Shown here one piece after another: positions 1 to 6,983 of a stretch of DNA of 17,307 nucleotides. The notes below the pieces were generated by a model, which had not been told where the DNA came from, ran no database searches, and was given only the letters and a program-made list of their open reading frames with translations. The first letter of the stretch is position 1, and every line of letters starts with the position of its first letter. Source of the stretch: Candidatus Aminicenantes bacterium UBA4085. GTDB lineage: Bacteria; Acidobacteriota; Aminicenantia; Aminicenantales; UBA4085. The position numbers and the translations under genes were made by a program. The DNA is taken from NCBI GenBank assembly GCA_002383325.1, contig DFYJ01000144.1, positions 34,890 to 52,196 of the forward strand, written 5' to 3'.

Positions 1-384
1 CCCGGCCAGCCGCGCTTGCAGGGCCGGATCGGGCTTCAGCATCAGGGAATAGGCGGCGGCCTCCATGGCCTTGAAGACGTCGGAGTCGTTATACCGCTTG
101 CCTTGGAAGGCGCCCTTCATGAGGCCGGCGGCTTTGCGGAAGTTATCCAACCGGCCGGTCTCCTCGTTCTTGTCCAGGGCGAAGGGAATGGTCACGGCCC
201 GGTTGGTCTCCAGGCGGGGGGCCCAGAAGGAGTCCGAGAGGCGGACATCGGTGAAGGGAACGGGCCGGATGGGATAGTCCGCCGCGGGGGCAGAGGGTAG
301 CGGCGCTGGGCGGGCGCAGGCGGACAGGAGGATTGACGCGGCGGCGGGAGCGAAGACGGCCATTCGGGGGTGGAGCAGGCTCAA
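1..384 (-). CDS. GH127-type beta-L-arabinofuranosidase lipoprotein (second copy), N-terminal part
   Basis: The gene runs off the left edge; only about 128 N-terminal residues are visible. I chose the TTG at 384-382 because GGAGG lies 5 nt upstream and it gives a signal peptide with an Arg in the n-region and a lipobox (LLSAC, Cys23). The ATG at 363 lacks a Shine-Dalgarno sequence and would drop that Arg. After the lipobox the protein aligns with the N-terminus of the GH127 protein at 3814-6234. Shared features are DYP near the start, a SFWAPR / GFWGGR segment, ETGRLDNF / LTGRIKNF, and a helix SDVFKAMEAAAYSLMLKP that matches 16 of 22 positions of its counterpart. GH127 enzymes remove beta-L-arabinofuranose from arabino-oligosaccharides. 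The catalytic Cys/Glu region lies outside the window, so activity cannot be judged. It is probably co-transcribed with the transporter 37 bp upstream. Family assignment is likely; substrate is inferred. Confidence 0.8.
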   Translation of the reverse strand, partial: MSLLHPRMAVFAPAAASILLSACARPAPLPSAPAADYPIRPVPFTDVRLSDSFWAPRLETNRAVTIPFALDKNEETGRLDNFRKAAGLMKGAFQGKRYNDSDVFKAMEAAAYSLMLKPDPALQARLAG

Positions 385-421
385 GGGCGCCTCCAGACTG
401 GAGCGGCGTTGCGGACGGAGG

Positions 422-1777
422 CTATTCTAGCACGGGGCCCGGTCCGGGTGTCCGGACCGGCCAGCGCTTGCCGCGCAGGAGGTAGAGGAGGGCGTTGCCG
501 GCGATGTACCCGAGCGTGAGAGCGGGACCCACGATCAGGGCCCCCGGCCCGCGCAGCGCAGCCAGGCCGAAGGCAAAGACGGCCACGGTTGCGGCCAGTT
601 GGGCGCCTACGGCAATCCCCACGGGATTCGTCAGGCCGGTCTTAACCAGGACGCCGCGCTGATAAGAAAGGAACGCTTCCAGAAAGGGGAGCAGGACGAG
701 CAGGCCGCCGGGCAGGACGGCAAAAGCGGCCAGATCGGGTGTCAGTCCCGACAGGCCTCGGTACCATAAGCGCGCCAGCGGCGTCAGCACGACGGCCGCC
801 AGGCCGAGAGTGGCCAGGGAGCCGACCCGGAGGGAGAAGCGGGCCAAGCGGCCCTTGGCCCGAGGATCGTCGTCGAGGCGGGCTATGACCACCTCCTGAA
901 GGGCGATGCCGCCGGTGCGGAAGATGAAGGCCAATCCGACGATGACAGGCAGGACGGCCAGCGACTCGATCGGGTTGCGGCCGCGGGCTAGGAAGAACGT
1001 GGTCATCGGGTTGATGAAGAACGACAGGAGTGACGTCAGGGCCAGGGGGAAGTAGAACTTGCGGATGGCGGCGCGGGTCAGGGCCGAGCCGAAGGGAGAG
1101 TCCTCGTCGCGCTGCCGCTTGAGGAACCGGACGGAGCGGCGGGCCATGAGCCGGCTGGCGGCGGCTTCGGCCAGGACGCCGACGCCCAGGGCGCCCGCGC
1201 CGACGCTGGCTCCCGGAAGGCGCAGGACCAGGGCCAACAGGAGGCCTGTGGCGGCCATGGTCACGAGGCGGACAACCGTTCCCCAAGTGACCGCATGCGG
1301 GCGGCCGTCGCGTATGAGGATGCCCTGGTAGAAGCGCCGGTAGCCGATGGCCCCGGGCCACAAGACCAGGAAGAGGATCGAGCCGCCGGCCAGGGAGGCC
1401 ACGTCGGCCGGCAGGCCCATGGCGCGGCGGGCGATGAAGCTGAAGGCGGGCGGAGTGACAAGGACGGCCATCACTACGGTCACCAGAGCGTTCAAGGTGA
1501 AGGAGAAGCGGCGCATCTTGCGATAGGCGGCGCCGTCGCGGCAGAGGGCGTTGGAGGCGGACAGCATCATGACGATGGGCGCCTCGACAATCCAAGCCAG
1601 GGACGTGACGACTCCGAAAGCGGCCAGGTTCTCCTTGGGAGCGGCCAGCCGGGCGATGACCGCGGCCAGAAAGGGGCCCTCGGCCGCCATCATCAGCCAA
1701 GTCGCCTCCAGGGGCAGCCAGAAGCGCAGAAGCCCTTTGGGACGGGGAGCGTCAGTCTGTCTGGCCAAATCACTCAT
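422..1777 (-). CDS. MATE/ANKH-like polytopic membrane transporter (MOP superfamily)
   Basis: A very hydrophobic protein of 451 residues with about 12 predicted membrane helices, the size and layout of MOP-superfamily (MATE, Wzx, ANKH) carriers. Two similar halves are visible. One begins at RFWLPLEATWLMM (after about residue 15) and the other at RKFYFPLALTSLLSFFI (near residue 240). Both start with a basic residue, an aromatic and PL, as in this superfamily's internal repeat. The first half carries EGP and the segment ENLAAFG...VEAPIVMMLSAS, which resembles ANKH-like bacterial proteins. I chose ATG at 1777. An upstream TTG at 1819 adds 14 residues, abuts the repeat and has no ribosome site; neither start has a clear one. 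The gene lies between two arabinofuranosidase genes on the same strand, so export or import of a sugar, lipid-linked glycan or anion is possible. The substrate cannot be read from sequence. Confidence 0.75.
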   Translation of the reverse strand: MSDLARQTDAPRPKGLLRFWLPLEATWLMMAAEGPFLAAVIARLAAPKENLAAFGVVTSLAWIVEAPIVMMLSASNALCRDGAAYRKMRRFSFTLNALVTVVMAVLVTPPAFSFIARRAMGLPADVASLAGGSILFLVLWPGAIGYRRFYQGILIRDGRPHAVTWGTVVRLVTMAATGLLLALVLRLPGASVGAGALGVGVLAEAAASRLMARRSVRFLKRQRDEDSPFGSALTRAAIRKFYFPLALTSLLSFFINPMTTFFLARGRNPIESLAVLPVIVGLAFIFRTGGIALQEVVIARLDDDPRAKGRLARFSLRVGSLATLGLAAVVLTPLARLWYRGLSGLTPDLAAFAVLPGGLLVLLPFLEAFLSYQRGVLVKTGLTNPVGIAVGAQLAATVAVFAFGLAALRGPGALIVGPALTLGYIAGNALLYLLRGKRWPVRTPGPGPVLE

Positions 1778-1826
1778 CGGTAATCGCAAAAGGATAACAC
1801 AGCCCCCCCAAGGCCGCAAAACGGAC

Positions 1827-1931
1827 AGGGGTCAGGTCTTAAGATTCAAGATATCTCGCGACATTTAGCGTCGCTCTTTACAATAAAGCGTCAAGAGAAA
1901 GAGAAAACTTGAATCTTAAGACCTGACCCCT
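1827..1931. repeat. REP-like element A: perfect 24-bp inverted repeat around a 57-bp centre
   Basis: Left arm 1827-1850 starts AGGGGTCAGGTCTTAAG. Right arm 1908-1931 is its exact reverse complement over all 24 bases, and the match ends at both outer edges. The centre is AT-richer than the surroundings and contains a weaker inner palindrome around CGCTCTTTACAATAAAGCG. The RNA would fold into a very strong hairpin. The element lies between the GH51 gene and the transporter gene, and the GH51 stop codon (1916-1918) is inside the right arm. The arm sequence resembles REP sequences of the type spread by REP-associated tyrosine transposases; that assignment is from memory of such motifs, not a search. 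It could also act as a 3' mRNA stabiliser or a partial terminator within the operon. Confidence 0.85.
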
Positions 1932-3814
1932 ATCTCGTATAAAACGATGCTCATCGGAGGCAGGCTCAGGCTGTCGGCCATGGGGACGTCGGTGAGCTCG
2001 GTGATCCTGACCCCCGGCTCCCGGCCCGGCACGTTGCAGGCCAGCTCGTCCGCCCCGGTGATGATGTACTTCGCGACGGTCTTGGCCGGCTTGAAGCCCT
2101 TGAGCGTCAGGGGCAGCTTTTGGGCCGTCTTGGTCGGATTGACCACAGCCACCGTCAGAATCTTCTTCTTGGCGTCCTTCCAGGCGGCCGCCACGTCGAG
2201 CGGCTCGGGGGCTCCCGAGACCCGGACCGGGATGGAGCCGAAATGATTCCGATAGAGCTTGAGCACGACGCCGGTCGAGTCCAGCACCGCCGCCGTCTTG
2301 GATGTCTTGATGGCCCCGATGACGTTCACGGTCTGGGCGTAGTTGGCCATGATGAAGAGGTCGGAGTTGCGGAAGAACTCGTGCAGACCGGCCGCGACCC
2401 CCAGGGCATCTTTGAGAAAGTATTGCGTGCCCAGCTCGCCGTAGAGATGCGGTCCATACCAGTAGTTCCACTCGTCCAGGGCGACCGGGATCGGCTTGTC
2501 CTTGAGGGCCGGGATCGACTTGCGGTAGGCGCGATGAGCGTCGGCAATACGCTTGATCTCGCGGGGCATCTGGCTGACGTGGTCGAGCAAGCCGGACCGG
2601 GACTGGACATAGAAGTGCTCGCTCATGAAGTCCATGAAGCGGGCGCTTTCCTTGAGCATCCCCTCGCTCCATGCACCAATGGCGCCTACTCCGATCAGCT
2701 TGACGGCCGGGTCCTCGACCCACATCCGGTTGGCGAAGCGGTTGTGCTTGAGGGCGTAGTCGGCGAGCGGCATATGGCCGAGCTGCCAGTCTCCGTACAT
2801 CTCGTTGCCGATGGACCAGAACCGGACCTTCCAGGGCGCCGGATGCCCGTTCGCAGCCCGCAGCCGCCCCATGGGCGCGTCGGCCGGACCGTTGACGTAC
2901 TCGACTTCGTCGGCGGCCATCGTCTCGCTGCCCTGGCCGCTGTTGACGGCAATGTACGGCTCCGTCCCGAGGATCTCGCACAGGCGCAGGAACTCGTGCA
3001 GCCCGACGTCGTTGGACTCGACCCCCAGCCAAGCCGGATTTTTGCGCGGCGGACGCGTATCGCGCTCGCCCAGGCCGTCCCGCCAATCGTAGCCGCTGAC
3101 GAAATTGCCGCCGGGCCAGCGGTATACGGGCGAGTCGAGCTCCTTGAGCAGGGCCAGGACATCCGGACGGAAGCCCTCGACATTGTCGGCCGGCATCAGC
3201 GAGACCGCCCCGATCCGGAAGGCTTCCCGGCCGCGGCTGATGATCTGCAGACCGGCCTGATCGCTCGAAGCGGCGGCCGTGAAAGCCAAGGGCAGGGTCG
3301 CGTAATCGCCCTTCGGGCCGCGCAGCTCGACCGCCTGTCGATCGTCCGGCCCCGGACCCCAGATCAGGCTGACTTCGATCGGCACGGCCCCGGGATCGGC
3401 GGCCAGGACGATCCTTCCGACGTAGGACTTGCCGGCCACCACACCCAGGCCTTTCTGGACGATGCCGCCGGGCGCGCCGTCGCCCTTCAGCCGGATCTCA
3501 GGCGCCTGAACGCCGACATACGGCAGGATGGGATTCATGCGCACGTTGCGCGCTTCGCCCACGGCTTCCCAGGGCGAGTCCTTGGCCCCGACCGGATGGA
3601 AGAACTTGCGGTCCTCCAGCATCTCGGCCCAAATGCCGCCGTAGATGCAGCGGCCCAAGTGCTCGATGAACTGGCCGTAAATGTACTTGGAGATCGGCGT
3701 CCGGAGCGCCCCGGCCTCGATCGTCGCCTTCGGGGTTGCCCTCCGGGCCTGCCCATACGCTCCCCCCGCCGCGATGAGGAACATGAGCGCCGCCGGCCCG
3801 AGCGCCTTTCTCAT
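1916..3814 (-). CDS. GH51 family alpha-L-arabinofuranosidase, secreted
   Basis: A 632-residue enzyme that releases terminal alpha-L-arabinofuranose from arabinan or arabinoxylan fragments. Residues 1 to about 21 form a signal peptide (MRKALG... AYG/QA), so it is exported. GH51 hallmarks: YIYGQFIEHLGRCIYGGIWAE (45-65), RWPGGNF (232-238), acid/base Glu338 in SIGNE, nucleophile Glu448 in ALDEWNYWYG, then a C-terminal beta domain (about 520-630). The 110-residue spacing of the two Glu fits the family. Start ATG at 3814 overlaps the stop of the GH127 gene (TGATG), implying translational coupling; the open frame further upstream is antisense-like filler inside the GH127 gene. Oddity: the last residues (GVRS) and the TAA stop come from repeat element A, so the natural C-terminus was probably altered by its arrival. 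Family assignment is firm; exact glycan is inferred. Confidence 0.95.
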   Translation of the reverse strand: MRKALGPAALMFLIAAGGAYGQARRATPKATIEAGALRTPISKYIYGQFIEHLGRCIYGGIWAEMLEDRKFFHPVGAKDSPWEAVGEARNVRMNPILPYVGVQAPEIRLKGDGAPGGIVQKGLGVVAGKSYVGRIVLAADPGAVPIEVSLIWGPGPDDRQAVELRGPKGDYATLPLAFTAAASSDQAGLQIISRGREAFRIGAVSLMPADNVEGFRPDVLALLKELDSPVYRWPGGNFVSGYDWRDGLGERDTRPPRKNPAWLGVESNDVGLHEFLRLCEILGTEPYIAVNSGQGSETMAADEVEYVNGPADAPMGRLRAANGHPAPWKVRFWSIGNEMYGDWQLGHMPLADYALKHNRFANRMWVEDPAVKLIGVGAIGAWSEGMLKESARFMDFMSEHFYVQSRSGLLDHVSQMPREIKRIADAHRAYRKSIPALKDKPIPVALDEWNYWYGPHLYGELGTQYFLKDALGVAAGLHEFFRNSDLFIMANYAQTVNVIGAIKTSKTAAVLDSTGVVLKLYRNHFGSIPVRVSGAPEPLDVAAAWKDAKKKILTVAVVNPTKTAQKLPLTLKGFKPAKTVAKYIITGADELACNVPGREPGVRITELTDVPMADSLSLPPMSIVLYEIGVRS

Positions 3815-6234
3815 CACTTGACCTTCCACTCCTGGATCCCGGCCGAGAACTTCTCCGGCAGCTTGATCTCCAGCCGCAGCCCGGTCGTCGTGACGGGGGC
3901 GAAGCGGACGGTGTTGTAGGCATCCTTGGCCGTACCGTAGGCGTCTCTGGCCTTGACCGGGACCCAGGTGGGCCCAACCTTGTAGAAGGCCCGCCACTCG
4001 GCCGGCACCCGGCACTCGCCGCCGCCCGTGTCGTCGAACCAGTAGACCGAGGTCTCCGACAGCCGAACCGGCTTCACGAAGTCGTACTCGACCCACTCCG
4101 CGGTCCCCTTCTTCGGCCACCAATGCATGTAGCCGACCGAGTCGTCGGACCGCTCGGGGTCATATTGGTCGTTGATGCCCTTGAGCCTCTGGGCGCCCTC
4201 GGAGGCGGCGGCCTGGGCTTGGGCCGAAAGTCCGGGCTCGGGTGACGGGCGGGCCTTGCCGGGCTCGCGGGCGATCCAGACCTCCATCTCGCCCCGGCCG
4301 CGGTGGGCCCAGGCGTAGTAGGGGATCAGAGTCAGCGGCTGCGGCCGGGCCGTCGCTTGTCCCTTCTTGATCTCCATGGCGACCGCCGGGCCGGTGATGA
4401 CCATCAGCCCGTTCAGCAGGTCCGGCTTCGGCTCCGGGGTCAGAACGGCCGCATCGTCCAGGACCAGCCCGGCCGCCCGGCCGCCATGGTCGATGCCCTC
4501 GGCGCAGTAGACCAGCGGCCCGCGCTCGACCGCCACCCGGCCGATGTCGGACTTGACGGCCTCGTGGGCCAGGACCCGCCGCACCGGCATGGGCAGGCGC
4601 AGGTCGATTGTGTCGCCGGCCTTCCATTCGCGGGTCAGGGCGGCATAGCCCTTCTCGATCGCCGCCTCGACAGGCTCACCGTTGACCTTGATCGTGACCG
4701 GATCGGAGGATGGATCGGCATAGCGGTAAAGATCGCTCGGCATGGGCCGGCCTTGGGCCCAGCCCGGCACCCGGAGCAGGATCGTCAGCTTGGCCGGCGC
4801 GGTCGGGCCGATCTTGAGCATGATACCCCCCGACCAGGGGTAATCGGTTTTCTGCTCGAAGGCCACAGCTCCGGCCGCGGTCTTGACGGAAGCCGTGCCC
4901 GAAGCGTAGAGGTTGACGTAGACTTTGTCCCCCGCCGTTCCGTAGACGAAGCCGCCCATCTCGGCGATGAAGCGGGCCACGTTGGGCGGGCAGCAGGCGC
5001 AGCCGAACCAGGGCGTCCGCTCGTGCTGGCCGAAGGAAGCCAGCGGATTGGGATAGAAGTAGAGGTCGCCGCTCATCCCCGCCCCCGACAGGAAGGCATT
5101 GAAGGCGGCCCGCTCGAAGAGGTCCATGTACTTGCCGTCGGCCTTGGTCCGGAACATGCGATAGTTCCACAAGGCGTAGGCAATGGTGGCGCAGGTCTCG
5201 GCGTATCCGCTCGGGTTGGGCAGGTCGTAGGCCGGGCCGAAGCCTTCCCACCCCCCGGCCGCGCCGATGCCGCCGGTCAGGTAAAGCTTCTTGCCGACAA
5301 CGTCCTCCCAGATCGCGTCCAGAGCGGCGACCAGGCCGGCGTCTCCGGTCAGGGCCGCCACATCGGCCATGCCCGAGTAGAGGTAGGCCGCCCGGACGGC
5401 GTGGCCGACCGCCTCGGTCTGCTCCCGGACGGGCTTGTGATCCTGGGCGTACTCGCCGTAGAGCTCGTGCCCGGCCGCGATGCCCCGCTGGTCGATGAAG
5501 TAGCGGGCCAGCTCAAGGTACTTGGCCTTGCCGGTGGCACGGTAGAGCTTGACCAGCCCCAGCTCGATCTCCTCGTGCCCCGGGACGCGATGGACCTGCT
5601 TTTCCCCGGGGCCGAAGGTCTTGGCGATGAAGTCGGCGCTCTTGACGGCCACGTCGAAGAGATTCCGCTTGCCGGTGGCCTGGCGGTGCGCCACGGCCGC
5701 TTCGTAGAGATGGCCCATGTTGTAGAGCTCGTGGCTGTCCTTGAGGTTGACCCAGCGCTCCGGCCCGGCCATGGCGTGGGGCTTCTTGGGGTCGATGGTC
5801 CGGGCCGTGTAGAGGTAGCCGTCGGGCTCTTGCGCGGCGGCGATCTTGGCGATCCACTCGTCCAGCTTCTTGTCCAGCTCGGGGTTCGGCTTGAGCATCA
5901 GGACGTAGGCGGCGGCTTCGATGGTCTTGTAGACATCGGAGTCGTCGAAGGCGTAGCGGCTGGCGAACTTGCCGCCCGTCTCGCCGCGCAGAGCCGCGGC
6001 CGCCAACTCAAAGTTCTTGATCCGCCCGGTCAGCTCGTTCTGCTTCATCTGGTGGTCGATGCTCACGGCGATGTCCGTGGCCTGGCGCCCCCCCCAGAAG
6101 CCGCCGTCCAGCTTGACGGAGGTCAGGGGGACGTCCGCGACCGGGTAGTCGGAGACGGGCTTGGAAGCGCAGGCGGCCGCGGCCAGGGCGGCGGCGAAGA
6201 GGAGGACGATGGATCCGATGGAGCGATGGGACAT
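3814..6234 (-). CDS. GH127 (DUF1680) beta-L-arabinofuranosidase lipoprotein
   Basis: 806 residues. The N-terminus has a signal peptide ending in a lipobox-like AAAAC (Cys22), so membrane anchoring is likely. The (alpha/alpha)6 catalytic domain spans about 35-480. Compared with Bifidobacterium HypBA1, the zinc/nucleophile ligands are present: Glu346 and Cys348 in YAETC, and Cys414-Cys415 in GCACCPPN. The family uses Cys as nucleophile to hydrolyse beta-1,2-L-arabinobiose-type linkages. A beta domain follows (about 440-580). A further C-terminal segment (about 690-806) with WVEYDF, SVYWFDD and AEWRAFYK looks like a discoidin-type jelly-roll carbohydrate module. Start ATG at 6234 has GAGGAG 5 nt upstream. 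It overlaps the downstream GH51 start by one base, so the two enzymes are co-expressed and probably act on the same arabinan. A -10-like TATATT lies upstream. Confidence 0.95.
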   Translation of the reverse strand: MSHRSIGSIVLLFAAALAAAACASKPVSDYPVADVPLTSVKLDGGFWGGRQATDIAVSIDHQMKQNELTGRIKNFELAAAALRGETGGKFASRYAFDDSDVYKTIEAAAYVLMLKPNPELDKKLDEWIAKIAAAQEPDGYLYTARTIDPKKPHAMAGPERWVNLKDSHELYNMGHLYEAAVAHRQATGKRNLFDVAVKSADFIAKTFGPGEKQVHRVPGHEEIELGLVKLYRATGKAKYLELARYFIDQRGIAAGHELYGEYAQDHKPVREQTEAVGHAVRAAYLYSGMADVAALTGDAGLVAALDAIWEDVVGKKLYLTGGIGAAGGWEGFGPAYDLPNPSGYAETCATIAYALWNYRMFRTKADGKYMDLFERAAFNAFLSGAGMSGDLYFYPNPLASFGQHERTPWFGCACCPPNVARFIAEMGGFVYGTAGDKVYVNLYASGTASVKTAAGAVAFEQKTDYPWSGGIMLKIGPTAPAKLTILLRVPGWAQGRPMPSDLYRYADPSSDPVTIKVNGEPVEAAIEKGYAALTREWKAGDTIDLRLPMPVRRVLAHEAVKSDIGRVAVERGPLVYCAEGIDHGGRAAGLVLDDAAVLTPEPKPDLLNGLMVITGPAVAMEIKKGQATARPQPLTLIPYYAWAHRGRGEMEVWIAREPGKARPSPEPGLSAQAQAAASEGAQRLKGINDQYDPERSDDSVGYMHWWPKKGTAEWVEYDFVKPVRLSETSVYWFDDTGGGECRVPAEWRAFYKVGPTWVPVKARDAYGTAKDAYNTVRFAPVTTTGLRLEIKLPEKFSAGIQEWKVK

Positions 6235-6267
6235 GGCGACTCCTCGATCTGGGATGAAGGTCATCCT

Positions 6268-6273
6268 AATATA
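6268..6273 (-). promoter_or_regulatory. -10-like box upstream of the GH127 gene
   Basis: On the minus strand the box reads TATATT (5 of 6 to TATAAT), about 34 bp upstream of the ATG and in a local AT-rich patch. No good -35 is found; at 17 bp spacing the hexamer is TTACTT. It is the best candidate promoter for the GH127-GH51 transcript, but weak evidence. Confidence 0.3.
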
Positions 6274-6317
6274 ATCGAAAAGCCCAAAAAAGTAATCGAC
6301 CTCGGTCGGCGGCGGCC

Positions 6318-6346
6318 TTGACACCGCCCCGGACGGGGCTTACGAT
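6318..6346 (+). promoter_or_regulatory. Sigma70-type promoter for the 193-residue exported protein, with a palindromic spacer
   Basis: TTGACA (6318-6323), exactly 17 bp, then TACGAT (6341-6346, 4 of 6). The spacer contains the inverted repeat GCCCCG-GA-CGGGGC (6326-6339), a possible operator placed between the two boxes. The expected transcript start is near 6353, giving a leader of about 49 nt. This leader rules out the upstream in-frame TTG at 6318 as a start codon. Confidence 0.55.
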
Positions 6347-6401
6347 GAAGGGGCACGGGGGAAGGATCGTTGCATGTCCCCCTGCCTGCAAGGAGATAGT
6401 C

Positions 6402-6983
6402 ATGCCCTTCCTACGCCGTTCCCTCCCGATCATCCTGCTGATGGTCCTCGCCGTGGCCGTCCTGGTCCTACCCTCCTCGGCTCAGGTCAAGTTCCGCGGC
6501 CGCTACCTGAGCGGCGGCCTGACCGACCCGGTCCAGACCGTGAACATCGAGATCCTGTCCTATTCAACCGTCGAAGAGATCTCCGCCCTGGCCAAGGCCT
6601 TCACGGAGCGGGGTGAGACGGGCTTCCACGAGGTCTTCCGTTCGATGAAGAAGGGCTCGCTGCAGATCACCAGCGGCCGCGGCCTGAGGATCGATTTCCA
6701 TGCCGCCCACGAGTACAAGACGGACAAGGGCCTGAAGATCGAGCTTATCGGCGAAAACGGGCGCTTCGAGATGGGCACGATGCAGAGGCCGTCCACCGGC
6801 GTCGAGGTCCTGGTCTGCATCCTGGAGATCAACGAGAAGGGCCGGGGCGATGCCATGATCTACGAGGACGCCAGCTTCAAGATCCTGCCCTCCGGCCAGA
6901 TGACGATGGACGAGCACAAGAGGGCGCCCAAGATCATCGGCGGGGTGACCCAGCTCATCCAGAAGCCGAAGAAGCAGCCCTAA
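6402..6983 (+). CDS. Exported protein of unknown function
   Basis: 193 residues. ATG at 6402 is preceded by AAGGAG at 6 nt spacing. Residues 1 to about 26 are a clear signal peptide: RR near the start, a hydrophobic core, and SSA/QV cleavage. The mature part (about 167 residues) has no membrane helix. It shows alternating beta-like segments (VNIEILSYST, GLRIDFHAAHEY, GLKIELIGENGRFEMG, VEVLVCILEI, ASFKILPSG) and a helix near 50-70 (EEISALAKAFTERG). The order of these parts recalls a small secreted family seen in Acidobacteria, in which a 'W/YST-EE...L..AL..KG' helix is followed by beta strands and a lysine-rich tail. That likeness is from memory and unproven. The only Cys in the mature part is in LVCIL. 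The 3' end overlaps the convergent alkaline phosphatase by 4 bp. I do not recognise a function. Confidence 0.85.
   Translation: MPFLRRSLPIILLMVLAVAVLVLPSSAQVKFRGRYLSGGLTDPVQTVNIEILSYSTVEEISALAKAFTERGETGFHEVFRSMKKGSLQITSGRGLRIDFHAAHEYKTDKGLKIELIGENGRFEMGTMQRPSTGVEVLVCILEINEKGRGDAMIYEDASFKILPSGQMTMDEHKRAPKIIGGVTQLIQKPKKQP

Noticed and set aside
1778..1819. TTG start at 1819 for the transporter
   Set aside because: It has no ribosome site, touches the repeat element, and the added 14 residues are not like a transporter N-terminus.
2120..3919. Long plus-strand open frame (599 codons) opposite GH51
   Set aside because: It is the antisense shadow of the GC-rich GH51 gene: low-complexity composition rich in G, R, D and P, no ribosome site and no family motif, while the minus strand shows complete GH51 motifs.
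4303..6321. Long plus-strand open frame (672 codons) opposite GH127
   Set aside because: Antisense shadow of the GH127 gene. It has no recognisable domain or ribosome site, and it reads through the GH127 promoter region.
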